Origin: Pseudorasbora parva
Lineage: Eukaryota > Chordata > Actinopteri > Cypriniformes > Gobionidae
Direction: 5' to 3'
Length of the DNA stretch: 64,000 nt
NCBI RefSeq assembly: GCF_024679245.1
Contig: NC_090195.1
Span: 11,524,874 to 11,588,873 of the forward strand
Under the pieces are notes generated by a model. It made no database searches, had not been told where the DNA came from, and saw nothing but the letters and a program-made list of their open reading frames with translations. The position numbers and the translations under genes were made by a program. Of the stretch, positions 11,061 through 23,640 are shown piece by piece. Numbering within the stretch: the stretch's first letter is position 1; each line of letters begins with the position of its first letter.

Positions 11061-11565
11061 GATGTTTGGTCTGGAAACTCACCATTGACAGGGCTCAGTC
11101 CGAGGGGCGGGATAAACGATTGTCTTTCAAACTCCCTCTGCACGAGATAGGATAGCGCTACAACCAACCAGAGCAACGAAGGTGAAACGGAGCTCGTTCA
11201 TAGATTAAACATTCGCCGTATCCGGTCGGCTAAACTCCGAACACATCTTCCCTTTTTAAGAATGAATTCAGTGCCGTTCTTTGTTCTTTTCTCAGAAAAA
11301 AAAAGCTTAACTCCAAGTCTTCCAGAGTCGCGGTCAAAGCTGATTCGAAAGACCACCGTTCGCCAGTTTCTGTGTTTACTAGAAGCACGCAAACGCAACT
11401 CGGCCGCCGTCATTGTGGCCCCGCCCACCGACTCTATACACGATGTGATTGGCCCGACAAGAGTTTGTCGTTTACAGCTCAGAAGAGTATTGAGAGTTGC
11501 TAGACGACACTCGCGGGCAGATTAGATTTGCTGCCGCTAGGGTGCGTCTAGATTTTTAGGCTAGG
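11061..11565. repeat. Dispersed repeat (TAGCCTGAC-type), copy 2
   Basis: Direct repeat of 9710-10168 with roughly 90 percent or more apparent identity. It starts at GATGTTTGGTCTGG (the first ~25 bp of copy 1 are missing) and ends CTAGATTTTTAGGCTAGG, supplying the right terminus absent from copy 1. It contains CpG-rich DNA (11395-11425) that should not be taken for a promoter island. Confidence 0.7.
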
Positions 11566-12174
11566 TTTCCTTCAGCTTTTTGCTTCTGGTTGACTGCGGG
11601 CTTTAAAATTCATACAATTTGTGTTCATCTGTTAAAAGGATCTTGATAGACAAAACGTGGGTATCATAAACTTTCTAAAGCTTGTTCTTTTGCGACAATC
11701 CAAAAGACTGGGAATATTCTATTCGGTTTTTGTCAAGGGAACCAGTGCGACGCTATAACTGCCTGATGGCTTACAAAGTGAAGTCATACCTATACCATCT
11801 CTGAAGCTGCATTTTGACTTTTGTTTTTATAACAACAATATCAGAAAACACATGCGCTTTGATAACATCTTCAAAATTAGACTACTCACACCAGACAACT
11901 TCTGCGCACATAAACAGCCTCAAAGACAAAGTGAGTAACACTCTTGGAAAGCTTCTTGGCTGATTCAATTTTCTAAACAGGTGACAACTCCAGGCAATTA
12001 ACTTTTATACTTTTATACAAAATTCTTATAAACTAGTATACTGAATAAACAAGTAGTGTTCGTTTTACTTCCTTAATCATTTTCAAAACCAGGTGATGAA
12101 AAAATGTATATCGTAATTGTTATGTTAACACTATCAATAACATCTCAGCTGGTGTGGACATACATGCATAATTT

Positions 12175-12303
12175 AAATGGGCGGGTCCAACAGTGCAGAA
12201 GAGGAAGCGCGAGCCAGATGAATCGCGTTCCTCCTCTCGTGCTGACTTTATATTTGAGAAGCGGATTCAGACAAGCGCGGTCCTGCCTCTAGATTTTTAT
12301 CAG
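12175..12303 (+). promoter_or_regulatory. Candidate noncoding first exon and promoter of pld1
   Basis: A GC-box (GGGCGGG, about 12179-12185) precedes a CpG-rich segment ending in a strong donor, CAG|GTATGT (GT at 12304). It faces the same way as pld1. The first identifiable pld1 coding exon, at 28450, has an upstream acceptor-like site (TTTTTCAAAG| at 28417), so a separate 5' noncoding exon is expected. Nothing else in this 28-kb spacer looks like a first exon. This is inference; an open frame (12104-12292) across it has no known similarity. Confidence 0.35.
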
Positions 12304-13405
12304 GTATGTTGGATATCTTTTATGACTTACTAACGCTCTGTTCACTGGGTAGAAGTTAAGTTTTAACACGCAGAAAAGTATGTTGTTAACAGAGTAGCCT
12401 GCTGTAAAAAGCTAGACTTCTGTCCTAATGCAGTAGCGCGTGAGTGACGTTTGAAATGTATGGCGACAGAAGGTGGCAGCCATATATTACTGGACTGCAT
12501 CACATCAGCTCAGAGTCTACTGGGGTTTTATTTTATTTTTTTAGATTAACTAACGTATAAGTAGCCTATGTCACCTTTCAAATAATGCAGTTATGTTATC
12601 ATTACACACACCCACTAATTTTGCAAGGCAAACAACCTGCTGTACCTGCAGGGCAACTTCGACGACTTGAACTGATTCTTAGTTACAAAGGCTAACCTAC
12701 TACAGCTGACTGACGGGTTTAAGACAAATACTAACAAACAGGAGTTCAGCTGTCTGTGCTTCATTTGATGTTAATATGTTGCTTGAAACTTAATTTCTAG
12801 GAAGTCTTGACTGTTAACTTCATGCCTGTAGCATCCTTTGGACCTTTTAAAAAAAAAGGTGGTGTCTAGGTCACGTTCACTCTATATAGCCTAATAATTA
12901 TTATTATTTAACCTATATATTAGAAGTGTAACGATACCCTCATGTCATGATTCGATACCTATCACGATACTAAACGATATTTGAAAATTCAATGACATAT
13001 GGTTAACAAAAGCGTACTGTTGATTAAAATCCCAAGTTTGGTATTACATCGGGGGAAATTAATAGGTTTGGACTTGGACAATGGTGACAACAGAATAAAA
13101 ATATTAATGATCCTGATGCTGAAAATACCGAACAATTTTAGATTAATATAGGCCTACTTGTACTCTGTCACTGACTAGATGTATTTAAAATAATGTAGGG
13201 CACTTTTTACTGGAAACATAAGACATTTGACATTATCAGGATCTGCAAATATTCTCCTATTGCATTATACATTATATTCAACATTCTAGGAGTTGTGCAG
13301 TACTGACACTAAACTCTGTACACTTATATATGTATGAAGAGTTTATATGTAAAAGCCTTTAAAAGACACTTCGATCTAAAATGAGATGGCGATACTGAGT
13401 GAACG

Positions 13406-13501
13406 TAGCCTGACGTGGTCATACTCAATTCTAGTCAGAATATGAACTGCCCGACTTAAAAATGTTGTGGGCGGGGCTAAGTTCGGCTGGCATCCAGGCT
13501 A
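13406..13501 (-). mobile_element. 96-bp deletion derivative of the element at 59938-60709
   Basis: Its ends are TAGCCTGACG... and ...TCCAGGCTA. The left 40 bp match the reverse complement of the right end of the 772-bp element at 59938-60709, and the right 45 bp match the reverse complement of its left end (GGCTGGCATCCAGGCTA). The flanks GAGTGAACG (13397-13405) and GAGTGAATG (13502-13510) are a 9-bp duplication with one mismatch. All internal sequence is missing. Confidence 0.7.
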
Positions 13502-14898
13502 GAGTGAATGCTCTCGGCACATAGGATACATTCATTAAATTATTATACTTCAAACCTAAATCCCAGCCTCAGCCCATTCAGAATACCAGTACCAGTACCT
13601 AGGTACAGTTTTTTTTGAAGTGTTCCTTTAAAATGTAGGTTTAGGATTGCAGACAAATCTTTACATAAACAAAAATTATGTCACAATCGTTATTTTCGGA
13701 CCACACTGTATTGCATAGTTCTGTGAATTTGTGTGGTCATTTATTTTTTTGTCATCAGTAAGATCCCTTCAAGGATCTTGGGACGGAATGGGAGTGTCTG
13801 GTTGACTAAGTGGGAAGGTGTGTGTTTGGCGTTGTTAAGAGTTGCTAATGCCATTTTTACCCTTTGTACCCTAACAAGGCTAGTTTTCACATCTGACAAC
13901 AACTCTTATTTAGATAATGTGTATGTCTTGGATAGAAATCATGAGCCGTCACTGATTATTACTACACTTTTCAAGACCCATGGGTGTGGTTTCTGAGCAC
14001 TACATCTGTGGATCACAAGATATGACCGGTCTATTGATTACATGATCTGTGATAATGTTGATGTCGACTCATACAGGGGGAGACAGGTAATCTACAGTCA
14101 TATCTGCTGTATGTCACATTGATAAAATTGTTGCTGGGTTACAAGAGTTGCTAAACCACATTTTCCCCTGTAGCGATATCACCCTTCCTCCTCTTTTATT
14201 AAACACAGGGGGCTGTACAAAATGTCCCCACTTTTGCACGTTGAGCAAGCTCAAAGAAAAATGGCATTGGTGGTGTTGTGTGCTCTCATTGTGGTTAATG
14301 TGCAGCATCATCACACTTTTTTGATCCTCTTTGCAATGCACACGAAACCATGATACACAGAAGCACCTTTTTATGGTGAATCCTTAGAGAAGTGGTTCTG
14401 TTTTTAATATTTTACAAAGGCAAGTAAAACGGTGACATGTGTGTTGGCATTGAGGAAAGAGGAAACAGAGCTTGTGGTCTATGTGTAATGTTTTTTTTTT
14501 TTCGAGGAACAGGAAGTTAAGCTCACCGAGTGAGGATGAGCTATAGCGAGCCTATATAGGCTGTGATTGTTTCATGTATCTGGGAATTTTCTAGAACCTC
14601 CATGAATGTGATCCTCTTTTTGTTATGAAATTGCACACAACATCAGCATTTATGTGGATGGAGTGTTGCAATGAAACATCCAGATCTGTAGATCTCCTTA
14701 TGTAAGTGTTTTTAGATTTGTGGTTACACCCTGATGCCCGTCGAGATGCATTTGTGAGCCACTTTCAATTAGAGTGGAATGACTGCCGGCTTAATGAAAG
14801 TCTTGTGACCAGACACACACTCACTTCAGTTTAGCACAATAAACAGATGCTGTCACATTAACCAGGGTAGTGGATTATTTTCTGATTAGATTTTTGTC
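13502..14898. other. Unassigned intergenic DNA
   Basis: No exon, RNA gene or intact transposon end is recognisable. Short open frames on both strands (13733-13996, 14114-14341) have no features of known proteins. Confidence 0.45.
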
Positions 14899-15189
14899 TT
14901 AAAGGAGTAGTTCACTTTAAAATGAAAATTACCTCATGATTTACTCACCCTCAAGCCATCCTAAGTGTATATGAATTTCTTCTTTATGATGAACACAATA
15001 ACAGTTACATTAATAAATATCCCGCTTCCAAGATTTATAATGGCAGTGACAGGTCCATTGACTTTTGAGCTCAAAAAAGTGCATCCATTCATCATAAATG
15101 TACTCCACGCGGGTCTAGCGGCTTAATAAAGACATTCTGAAGCGATTTGATGGGGTTTGTAAGAAGAATATCCATATTTAATAGACCGA

Positions 15190-17224
15190 GGGCCTGTTCT
15201 TCATACGTCGCTAACTCAGTTAGCTGGATTTGATTGTTGACAATTTGGCTTGATCTCGGATTGTTTGGTTCTTCGAAGCTCATCCTGGATTTTCTGTCAT
15301 AGCAACAGGTCCGTCAGCTTAAACCTGCTCGGGAACAGCTTATTTCATGTAAACAGGATTAGATTGCATCTTGAGGTGATACTTAAAATCTGTCCCAGCC
15401 ACTGCTACTTTATTACAAGAGTTCATTACTGAACCAGGGGCAATAATAATTGAAAATAATATTTTAATGTTGTGTTAAATTTGTGTTTAATACTAGACAC
15501 AGTCACTTGATTGAGAGATTTATTTGTGAATTGTGATGGAATGATTACTTTATAGATGTATTGGAGGTTTACACACATTGTGCAGTTAATCTTTGTTTTT
15601 TGTTTGTTTTTATTGCCAGAAAAAAACATGTAAAATACAGCAAAGAAAATATATTAATACAGATATACAAAAAATAAAAATAAAAAAAGAAATAAAAAAG
15701 AACAATGAAACAAAAAAATGCCAGAGTATACAAACCTTGATAAATTAATAAAAAAAATTATATTCTTTAAGAATATTACAAGTCTTTCTTGCTTTTTATT
15801 CATAATATTCTTTAAACTGGTGCAATAGTCATTAGTCTCCTGAAGAAAATGAATAAAATGTGGCTTGGATCCTGACCATTTCTTCTTGTCTATATGACAT
15901 TTTCCCAAAATAATAAAAGGTTGTACAATAAAGGTGAAATTATTATCATCACGTTCATTGGAATAATATATACATATATCAAAATAATTTAAATATACAT
16001 TTGTTTTCCTTCTAATAAAATGTTCAATGTCCACCCAAAAAATCTTTGTGTATATACAATCACAAAAGAGCTGAATAATAGATTATTTTTCTATTGAACA
16101 AAAATCACATGAATAATCAATATCTAAATTAAACCTCTCTAATACATTTTTAGCTGGATATATACCATGTAAAATTTTAAATGTAACTTCTTTTACTTTA
16201 TTATTTAAGCAGTATGCTTCACAAATACACCAAGCTTTATTCCAGTTTATATTCCTAAATACACTGTTCCACAATAAACTTTTATGAGTAGCTGTTTCAC
16301 CTGTTATAATATCCCTAATATGTTTATTAGTAGAACTGTGTTTCAGAATGTCAATGTCTCCTAAAAACATGCTGTCTTGAACATATACTGCCTCAGAAGA
16401 ATCACTTCCACACGCTCTTACAAATTGTATAACTTGTTGAGGTATGGCACCAAATACAACAGCATACTCTTTTGGTGTAACTGGAAACACAAATTTATCC
16501 AAAAAATTCACTATAAGATGATTAAATACAGTTTGAATGTAAAAGTTGTTTAACTAACACAATGTTGTTTTCATACCAATTATTATAGAAGAGAGATCTA
16601 TTTTTATATTGAATGCATCTATTATTCCAAATGTGCAGTTAATCTCCGTCATGCATTAATGTGAGTGATGACGGATATTATGGGATGGCTTAATGCAGCG
16701 CAAGAGATGCAGATAATTTGATCTTGACTGTTAAGAAACTTTAATTAATATTCTCACATAACAAATCTGCTTCAAATTGAAATAAAAATGAAATTACAAC
16801 ATTATAATAAAAATGTAAAGTGTGTACAAATATTATAAAATCGTGAATATAAATAATTAGGAATCATGTTCATCAAAACAGTGCACATTTAATTTATGTT
16901 ACTTTTATGTTGGTTTGGTCGTTTGTCTCTTTCCTTATAAAGGCTCTTTTTTTTTTCTTAGACAAGTTTTTTGCAGGTGGCTTTTTTAATTATATGATGT
17001 CATTACGTTGTCTTGACGCCAGCCAATCGCTGCATTGCTGATCAAGGTTTCGAGTATCGATGCATCTGCCCTCTTCAGGGAACACAGGCACGAGCAGTGA
17101 TCGCAGATTATTTAATCTTAGATATATTAGAACCAAATTAGCCAGAGATCAGTTATCAGGATTAAAAGATCTGGGATCTGTCAGATCATCTCGGATGTAT
17201 TAAGCGAGGTACGAAGAACGGGCC
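15190..17224. mobile_element. TIR-bounded DNA element, middle layer of the nest
   Basis: The ends are inverted: GGCCTGTTCTTCATACGTCGCT at the left, and the complement of GGCCCGTTCTTCGTACCTCGCT at the right (17202-17224). Inner sequence on both sides carries CTCGGAT and GATTTGA motifs. I find no clear target duplication and no transposase, so it is a nonautonomous element of uncertain superfamily. About 1 kb of its length is an inserted LINE. Confidence 0.6.
15593..16631 (-). mobile_element. 5'-truncated LINE (non-LTR retrotransposon), 3' end of ORF2
   Basis: Minus-strand frames at 16083-16511 and 15654-16034 resemble the C-terminal end of fish LINE ORF2 proteins: INWNKAWCICEAYCLNNKVKE, then ILHGIYPAKNVLERFNLDID, a CDFC cysteine pair and FWVDIEHFI. 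One in-frame TAA near 16083 joins the two frames; downstream the protein ends in low-complexity sequence. A 14-bp duplication, TGTGCAGTTAATCT, flanks the insert (15579-15592 and 16632-16645), and the 3' end at 15593 is A-rich on the minus strand. These are the hallmarks of target-primed reverse transcription with 5' truncation. I cannot fix the clade. Confidence 0.85.
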
Positions 17225-17645
17225 TGCCGGCGATTTGATTTCACCCTGCAGCTCTGGAAACCTGCATTACTGCTTCTGTTACACTTTTGTGGGAACCAAT
17301 CACAGACTGCTTATCCATCTGACGCGCTTTTGGCGGGTTTAACACGATGACGGGACTAGAGAAGCGATGGGTCGTTGCCCGTTGATCATGCCTCTTGTGA
17401 TCTGATTTGTTGAAGGAATATGATGTCACATATGGACTACTTTGATGATGTTTTTATTACCTTTCTGGACATGGACACTATAGTGTGCATACACTTTCAT
17501 TGAAGGAACAGAAAAGCTCTCGGACTAAATATAAAATACCTTAAACTGTGGTCGGAAGATAAACTGAGGTCTTACTGGTGTGGAACGACATTAGGGTGAG
17601 TCATTAATGAGATCAATTTCATTTTTAGGTGAACTAACCCTTTAA

Positions 17646-18582
17646 TATTGCGTTCTTTGACATTTTCAACGTTTTCAAAAAGGTCTTTCAAAGTGTCTTG
17701 AAACACTGACCATAATAGTATTTATTAAGGACGACAGAATTGCAAATAGCAGAACTGGTGTTAAATTAAATCACAATCTCTGTTAATCAAATCTCAGTGA
17801 GTTCTAACAACATCAAGTCGCTTGCTTGCAGGATCTAGAGGGAAATAAAAAAAGTAATATGTGTTGGTCACAACTAGAGGGCGCTTACTCCAAAGATTTA
17901 TCCTTGATCATGTCTGCAGTCTTATGTACCAAGTATAGATGGACTTTTATAGACATAATCCTCTTTTTTTCCCCTTTAAGAACATGATGTTTGTTCCACC
18001 TTCTGAGATCAGCAAGCGACCGTTAAGAGACCAAAGGGATGTAATGCAGTTTCTGCAGATGTTCCAAACAATATGTAAATGCTTGTTTGAATAATTTAGC
18101 TGCAATAATAAACAGAGTAGTGATAGTATAATGTGGATTTAGATCTGCTCAGATTGCTTTCAGATGTGCTCCGCAGAGCAGTGCAATCTTTATCTGCTGT
18201 CTGAGCATTAGCTGGGTAGCATGCCTTCATTGTGCATTGATGTTCAATAAAAAAAAAAGGAACACAATTCCTGGCAGTGGTGTGTTAGCCCTCCTCTGTA
18301 ATTCTTTATATAAGACCATTAGAAAAGCAGGCAGGATGCGTTCTATTGGACATGCAGTTAATATATCACCTGCACACACTGCCGGGATAAAACCAATCAA
18401 CACTGTCTCCAACTTATGTTGTTCAAGGGTGGGAATGAGTACAGAACAAAGCATAGCCTCGTTTTAGATTCTAAACAGAAGATTCTGATGTGTGCTTGAT
18501 GCGGGCAATAATTTTTTTTTTTTTAAAGTGAATCCTACTATATATATTATAACATGCATACAATGTATGTATGACACAAGAC
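17646..18582. other. Unassigned intergenic DNA
   Basis: Nothing recognisable. Opposed frames around 18237-18467 are mirror images of one another and show no protein features. Confidence 0.45.
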
Positions 18583-18796
18583 TGTGTCATACATGCACTA
18601 AATATGTACTAATGGACACAAGAACGTGTCATACATGCACTAAATATGTACTAATGGACACAAGAACGTGTCATACATGCACTAAATATGTACTAATGGA
18701 CACAAGAACATGTCATACATGCACTAAATATGTACTAATGGACACAAGAACGTGTCATACATGCACTAAATATGTACTAATGGACACAAGAATGTG
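18583..18796. repeat. 42-bp minisatellite, five tandem units
   Basis: The unit reads GTGTCATACATGCACTAAAT followed by ATGTACTAATGGACACAAGAAC and repeats five times with very few differences. Because 42 is divisible by three and the unit lacks a stop in one frame, it yields a misleading 101-residue open frame with a 14-residue period (18492-18797). Confidence 0.95.
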
Positions 18797-19098
18797 AAAA
18801 ATTATGTATGGAGAGAGATCTCCAAATATATAACAAGCACCATCATGTATAAGTGTATCCTTCAACATTTCCCCATGGTCTAGAGTTAAAAAAGCAAATA
18901 AAAATAGCAATATCTAATCACAATGCTCATAGAAATCTCAATTATTAAAAATCCCAATTCATATCGTATCGGCACACGCGTCTCGTGATTGAATCGGGCA
19001 ATGTCACCCTAGCCCTAAACACTACCAATCCCGAGTTTGGATACAATTTTTTTTATTTTATTTATGTCTCTAATTTCGAGGCTGAATTTACTTGGTAC

Positions 19099-19101
<3 letters not shown>

Positions 19102-19176
<75 letters not shown>
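19102..19176. repeat. (CA)n microsatellite
   Basis: Uninterrupted CA run of about 75 bp. Confidence 0.95.
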
Positions 19177-19180
<4 letters not shown>

Positions 19181-22100
19181 AAAATTTATGTACATTTTAT
19201 ATAGTATTTTAAAAGGTAATTTATTTCTGTGATGGCAAAATTGTGTGACTTCTTTCAGAAATGCTGATTCGGTGTTCAAAAAAGATTTCTTATTATAATG
19301 TTCAAAAAACTTAATTTATTTATATGCTTAAATTATATTTGTAAAAATGGGGATACATTTTTTTAATGAATAAAAAAAGTCTTACTGACTCCAAACTTTT
19401 AAACGATAGTGTATTATCTTATTCTAATGCTTACAGTATTATTAAATTATCTTTGCAATATAATCATCAAACAAGCATGTTAATACAATAATATCATATA
19501 GCTATGTGCCTATATTATTATAGGGCAGGCCAAAAAAAGAGGAGCGAGAGAAATTTGGAAGACCCCTTAATGACTAAATATAACAATTGTTATTGTAAAT
19601 GAGGAGGATAATCTCTGTGTCAATGTAATAGGAGTTGTTCAACTACTGGTTTTGCTTTGTGTAGAGAAACATCACAGTTATGTCCTTTATCACCTCTGTG
19701 GTGGCAGTTTTTGTTACTTTCTGCAGTATCTCAGGTTTCCGTCACCACTGAAAGAGCCACAAGTGTTACATTTCAAACACGGGCGGAACGCTCTCTTTAT
19801 GTGTGACTGTACAGCGTGTGGGTGTGTATGAACTGTCATGTCATCTGCCACGCAGTCCTACCAGGAGATGAACGTTTAATAACAGCTTTCAAGAAGGACT
19901 GTGGGCTCAAACACAGCTTTGTTTTGAATGCTATGCTAGGAGTCCAGAATCTGATGTGCATCCGTTAAAATGCGATTTAAAAGCAAAAGAAGACCGTGAT
20001 GAATTATGTTTGTTTTTAGACTCCGTCCACTCAACGATAAGAGAAGGAGATAAGGCTTATACAAGATGTTAGCACCTAATCATCTGGCAAATATTAACCT
20101 AAATAGCACTTTTCTGAGCCTGAGATGTCAGTCTCCAAGAGAAAAAAAGTATCCCACACAAAACATATGGCTCAAGAAGCATGTTGGTGCATCTCTTGAA
20201 GAGCTAGTGAGGCTCCTCCTCCTCTTGTCATGTGACTACTCTGTTTCAGCCCCCATTACCCCCCTCCTTGGACATAACCTCCGCTGCTTTTTGACTGTGA
20301 GCGCTGTTTGACTTTCAGTGTGTGTGTTTGACTGTGTTAAACGCTTCTGGTTAGTTTGAATTTTCTGGGGCAGAAGAAGAAACTGAGGATAACCGAAATG
20401 ATGGGGGCATCTCTGCCTGTGTGCAGGCAGGTTAGTGAACATTCTTTAAGGTCAATCAAGTTTCCTGTTATAGCAAATCTGTATATTTTTAACTGGACAT
20501 TTAAAAATAGCTGAAAGGGTTTATGCATCATATTTCTTTGCATTTCAAAAAGGCAGAAATGAGGATAACTCTTTCATGGGTCGCTTTTTTATATACAGTT
20601 TTAGACTGCTAGTATAAAAAAAGCATGCAATTTATACATCCTTAGTATTTGCAGAGGGTGTGATTTCTCAGATGTTTGTGCACATGTATGTGGGAGAGCA
20701 TGAGTCACTGCAGCATGTCAATGAATGTAATCTAGGCAGACATTTTTTGTCAAATAAATTTTATCTGAGATGGTTATGTGCAGAATAGGATATGAGTGCT
20801 GTTGGATTTAAAGTTTTCTTGAGTAAAATAGTCTGCGTATGTATGCACCCCCTAAATGCTTCAGCACCTGGTTTGCTGGAGACCCTGGGAATGTTATATT
20901 ATGTAAAGAGCGGTGTATTCCTCCTACACTGATCACAGTCCACCTACCCGATTTGTGTCTGGTAGCATAATACTGACTGTACACAGAAAACGCATGCCTT
21001 GATTTGCATTTGATTATTTCCACTAACCAGAATGTGGTGATTTATTTTACTTTTTATTTTTTCTGTGCAGAACATGGTCAGTATTTGATCAATTATCAAT
21101 GTACCACTCAAATGTACCAGTGCTGTTTGATTGTCTAAAATGCACTCAAAAAATGTATTCAGGCCCTTCATATTCAAGTCACATTTAAGTTATGTTTACT
21201 TTACCTAATTAAATTAAGTTGTCTTGAAATGTGTTTAATCAGCCTAATATATTTAAAACTGAAATTTACTTAATTAATTTGCGTTAAAACTACATAAAAT
21301 ATTTGTGCTGACATAACTAACTGGGCAGTGGATCAGTGTCATTTTATGTGTTTTTCAGTAAAGGGAAAGATGTTATTAGTTTATGTTAGTGTTTAATGTT
21401 CATGTTGGACATTGAGGAGTTTCTGTCATTTTGTGGTTACCATTTTGCAGAAGAGTGGTGCCTGTGTTTAGGCTGTGGGCACTTATACAGATTCATTGGA
21501 TGGAAATCCTGCTCTCAATTCAATATTTTAAGTTTGTCCAATGAGTTGATTTAGCATTTTATTTTTAAAAATATGCTTATTACATTATTTTAAAGGCAAA
21601 TTAAATTTATAACAGTGTTCACCTTACACAATAAACTTTTATAAATCTAACATAACATAATTAAGTCAACGGCACATAAATATTATGTAACACTGACAAA
21701 TTCAAATGGTTTGTATTTACTTGTATTTTACTTTTTTTGTGTGTGGTTTTAAGTAAGATACAGTGCCAGATATTTTTGGACACACTTGACGCAATTTGTT
21801 TTTAATAATCATACCTTTTGATCTAAAGACTGAAATGCCTGACATATTTATCAGCCAGACAAACAAGAAATATCAGCCATAAATGCACCACAAAAAAAAA
21901 AAAAAAAAAAACTGCATTACCAAGATTGCTTCTAATTGGACAATTTCTATAAAAAAACATTTTTCTAAAACAAATATACAATTGAACATTGAAACGGTTT
22001 TGCTCATTTTGTGGAGGACGAACTCATATTTGTAATTCACATCAAATAAAACCTAATTTGGTACCATCTTTTGTATCGGGTTGTTCTGTAGAAACCAGGA

Positions 22101-23200
22101 ATATCAGAACTTTACATAATTTTCAAGGCTCCAAGGTGCTCAAGCTGCCATATTAGACAGCTTGCTCCATCTTTGAAACAAAATCCCCAGCCTTTAAATA
22201 ACCTAAGGTTTCAGAAGGAGATACAATGATAACAGATTTTCTATACAGAATCCAATACTCAATCATGAGATGCTAGGAGGTGAAGGGGTGGAGGTGGGTG
22301 TAAATGTCTGTGTGATAGACTGAAGAACATGAGTTTGAATGAGCTTAAATACTATAGTTGATTAGAGTAGGTGGAGTAACAAATCAACTGAGTGTCAGCT
22401 GATGTCATTTAGCGATCAGTGGTCTGCCTGAACTATGATTGAATTCCATTCAATCACTCAAGCTCCATGTCTTTTAATGACCTTAAATGTTCAATTTAGG
22501 ACTTGATCAGGTGACCCATATCTCGGTTCATATCTCTCATGTTATTTGAACCTTTTTGGAAGTGGGGTTTGTATCAGTGTTGGGGATTTTTGTGTAGTTT
22601 CTGTTTGGATCCTTGTGCAGGGAGGTGACATTGTCGTGGCAATACCGGTTGGACTGACAAATTTACTGCTCTAGAGGGACATGCTTCACTGCTCCACACA
22701 CATGGTTCTAGTGGCGCCTTTCCTTGCTTCTGTGTTTGAAAAGACTTGGTCCCTTGCCAGTTTAACAGATACCTTTCAACGAACACTATTGGCTGTGCAT
22801 TAATTACAGATATAGTCCCATTGGAGCAACTCACCATTTCCTGGATCACCTATAACTGCATGACTTTTTTTTTAAAGACCAGATTGTTAATGTTTAAAGT
22901 GCATATTTTGTTAGTCATTTCCAATAACTGTTGTTCTTGGATGCAATTGCTAGGGGGTTCTGAATAATATTTTGGCTAAATCCCAAGTTCTACTAGGCTG
23001 CTTAATTTTATGTCTATCAAGTGCCTAATTTTGTCCAAGTAACTATCAAGTCCACTTGATTGTGCACACACAGCAAACTCGTCTTTCTGCACTTAGGGCA
23101 GATAGGTCAATAAGTTGATACCTTTGCAATAAGTTCATTCGTGAAATTTCCTCACTACTAAATATTCTGCGGTCAACTGTTAGTGGTATTATAACAGCAA
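19177..23200. other. Unassigned intergenic DNA
   Basis: Four kilobases without a recognisable exon or RNA gene. There is an A-tract at 21892-21910 and AT-rich dispersed-repeat-like sequence around 21150-21760, but I cannot place family ends. Confidence 0.45.
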
Positions 23201-23209
23201 CCACGTAAA

Positions 23210-23630
23210 ACTGGAATTATGGTGTGGGGTTGTTTTTCAGGGGTTGGGTTTGGCCCCTTTCTAGTTCCAGTGAAATGAACTCTGAATGCTTCACTAAACC
23301 AAGACAGTTTGGATAATTTCATGCTCCCAACTTTGTGGAAACTGTTTGGAGATGGCCCCTTCCTGTTCTAATATGACTGCGCACCAGTGCACAAAGTAAG
23401 GTCCATAGATGCAAAGAAGAGTCCTGACCTCAACCCGAGAGAACACTTTTGGGGTGAATTAGAGCGGAGACTGCAAGCCAGGCCTTCTCATCCAACATCA
23501 GCACCTGACCTCACAAATGTGCTTCTAGAAGAATGGTTAATAATTCCCTATAAACACTCCTTAACCTTGTGGAAAGCCTTCCCAGAAGAGTTGAAGCTGT
23601 TATAGCTGCAAAGGGTGGGCCAACTCCATA
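23210..23630 (+). pseudogene. Degraded Tc1-like transposase remnant
   Basis: TGGTGTGGGGTTGTTTTTC near 23220 decodes as the VWGCF motif of Tc1 transposases. ATATGACTGCGCACC near 23372 matches the second catalytic Asp region (YDCAP). The frame at 23387-23605 carries SPDLNPREHFWGELERRL, where the usual NPIE has become NPRE, followed by a recognisable C-terminal region (RPSHPTSAPDL). Frames are broken and no terminal repeats were found, so it is an old copy of a different Tc1 family from the two Tcb2-like ones. Confidence 0.75.
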
Positions 23631-23640
23631 TTAAAATGTC

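Larger units (their letters stand above)
14903..17641. mobile_element. TTAA-flanked MITE-type element, outer shell of a three-level nest
   Basis: The left end AGGAGTAGTTCAC follows TTAA at 14899-14902. The right end GGTGAACTAACCCT precedes TTAA at 17642-17645. The outer halves (14903-15189 and 17225-17641) resemble the uninterrupted MITE at 26430-27000, for example the ATTTACTCACC and ATATCCATATTTAAT phrases. The 2.7-kb size is explained by a later insertion (15190-17224) that itself contains a LINE fragment. Confidence 0.75.

Noticed and set aside
11370..11430. CpG-rich patch that could be a promoter island
   Set aside because: It belongs to the dispersed repeat at 11061-11565, whose other copy lies at 9687-10168.
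18492..18797. 101-residue repeat protein
   Set aside because: The frame is open only because the minisatellite period is 42 bp; there is no recognisable start context or exon structure.
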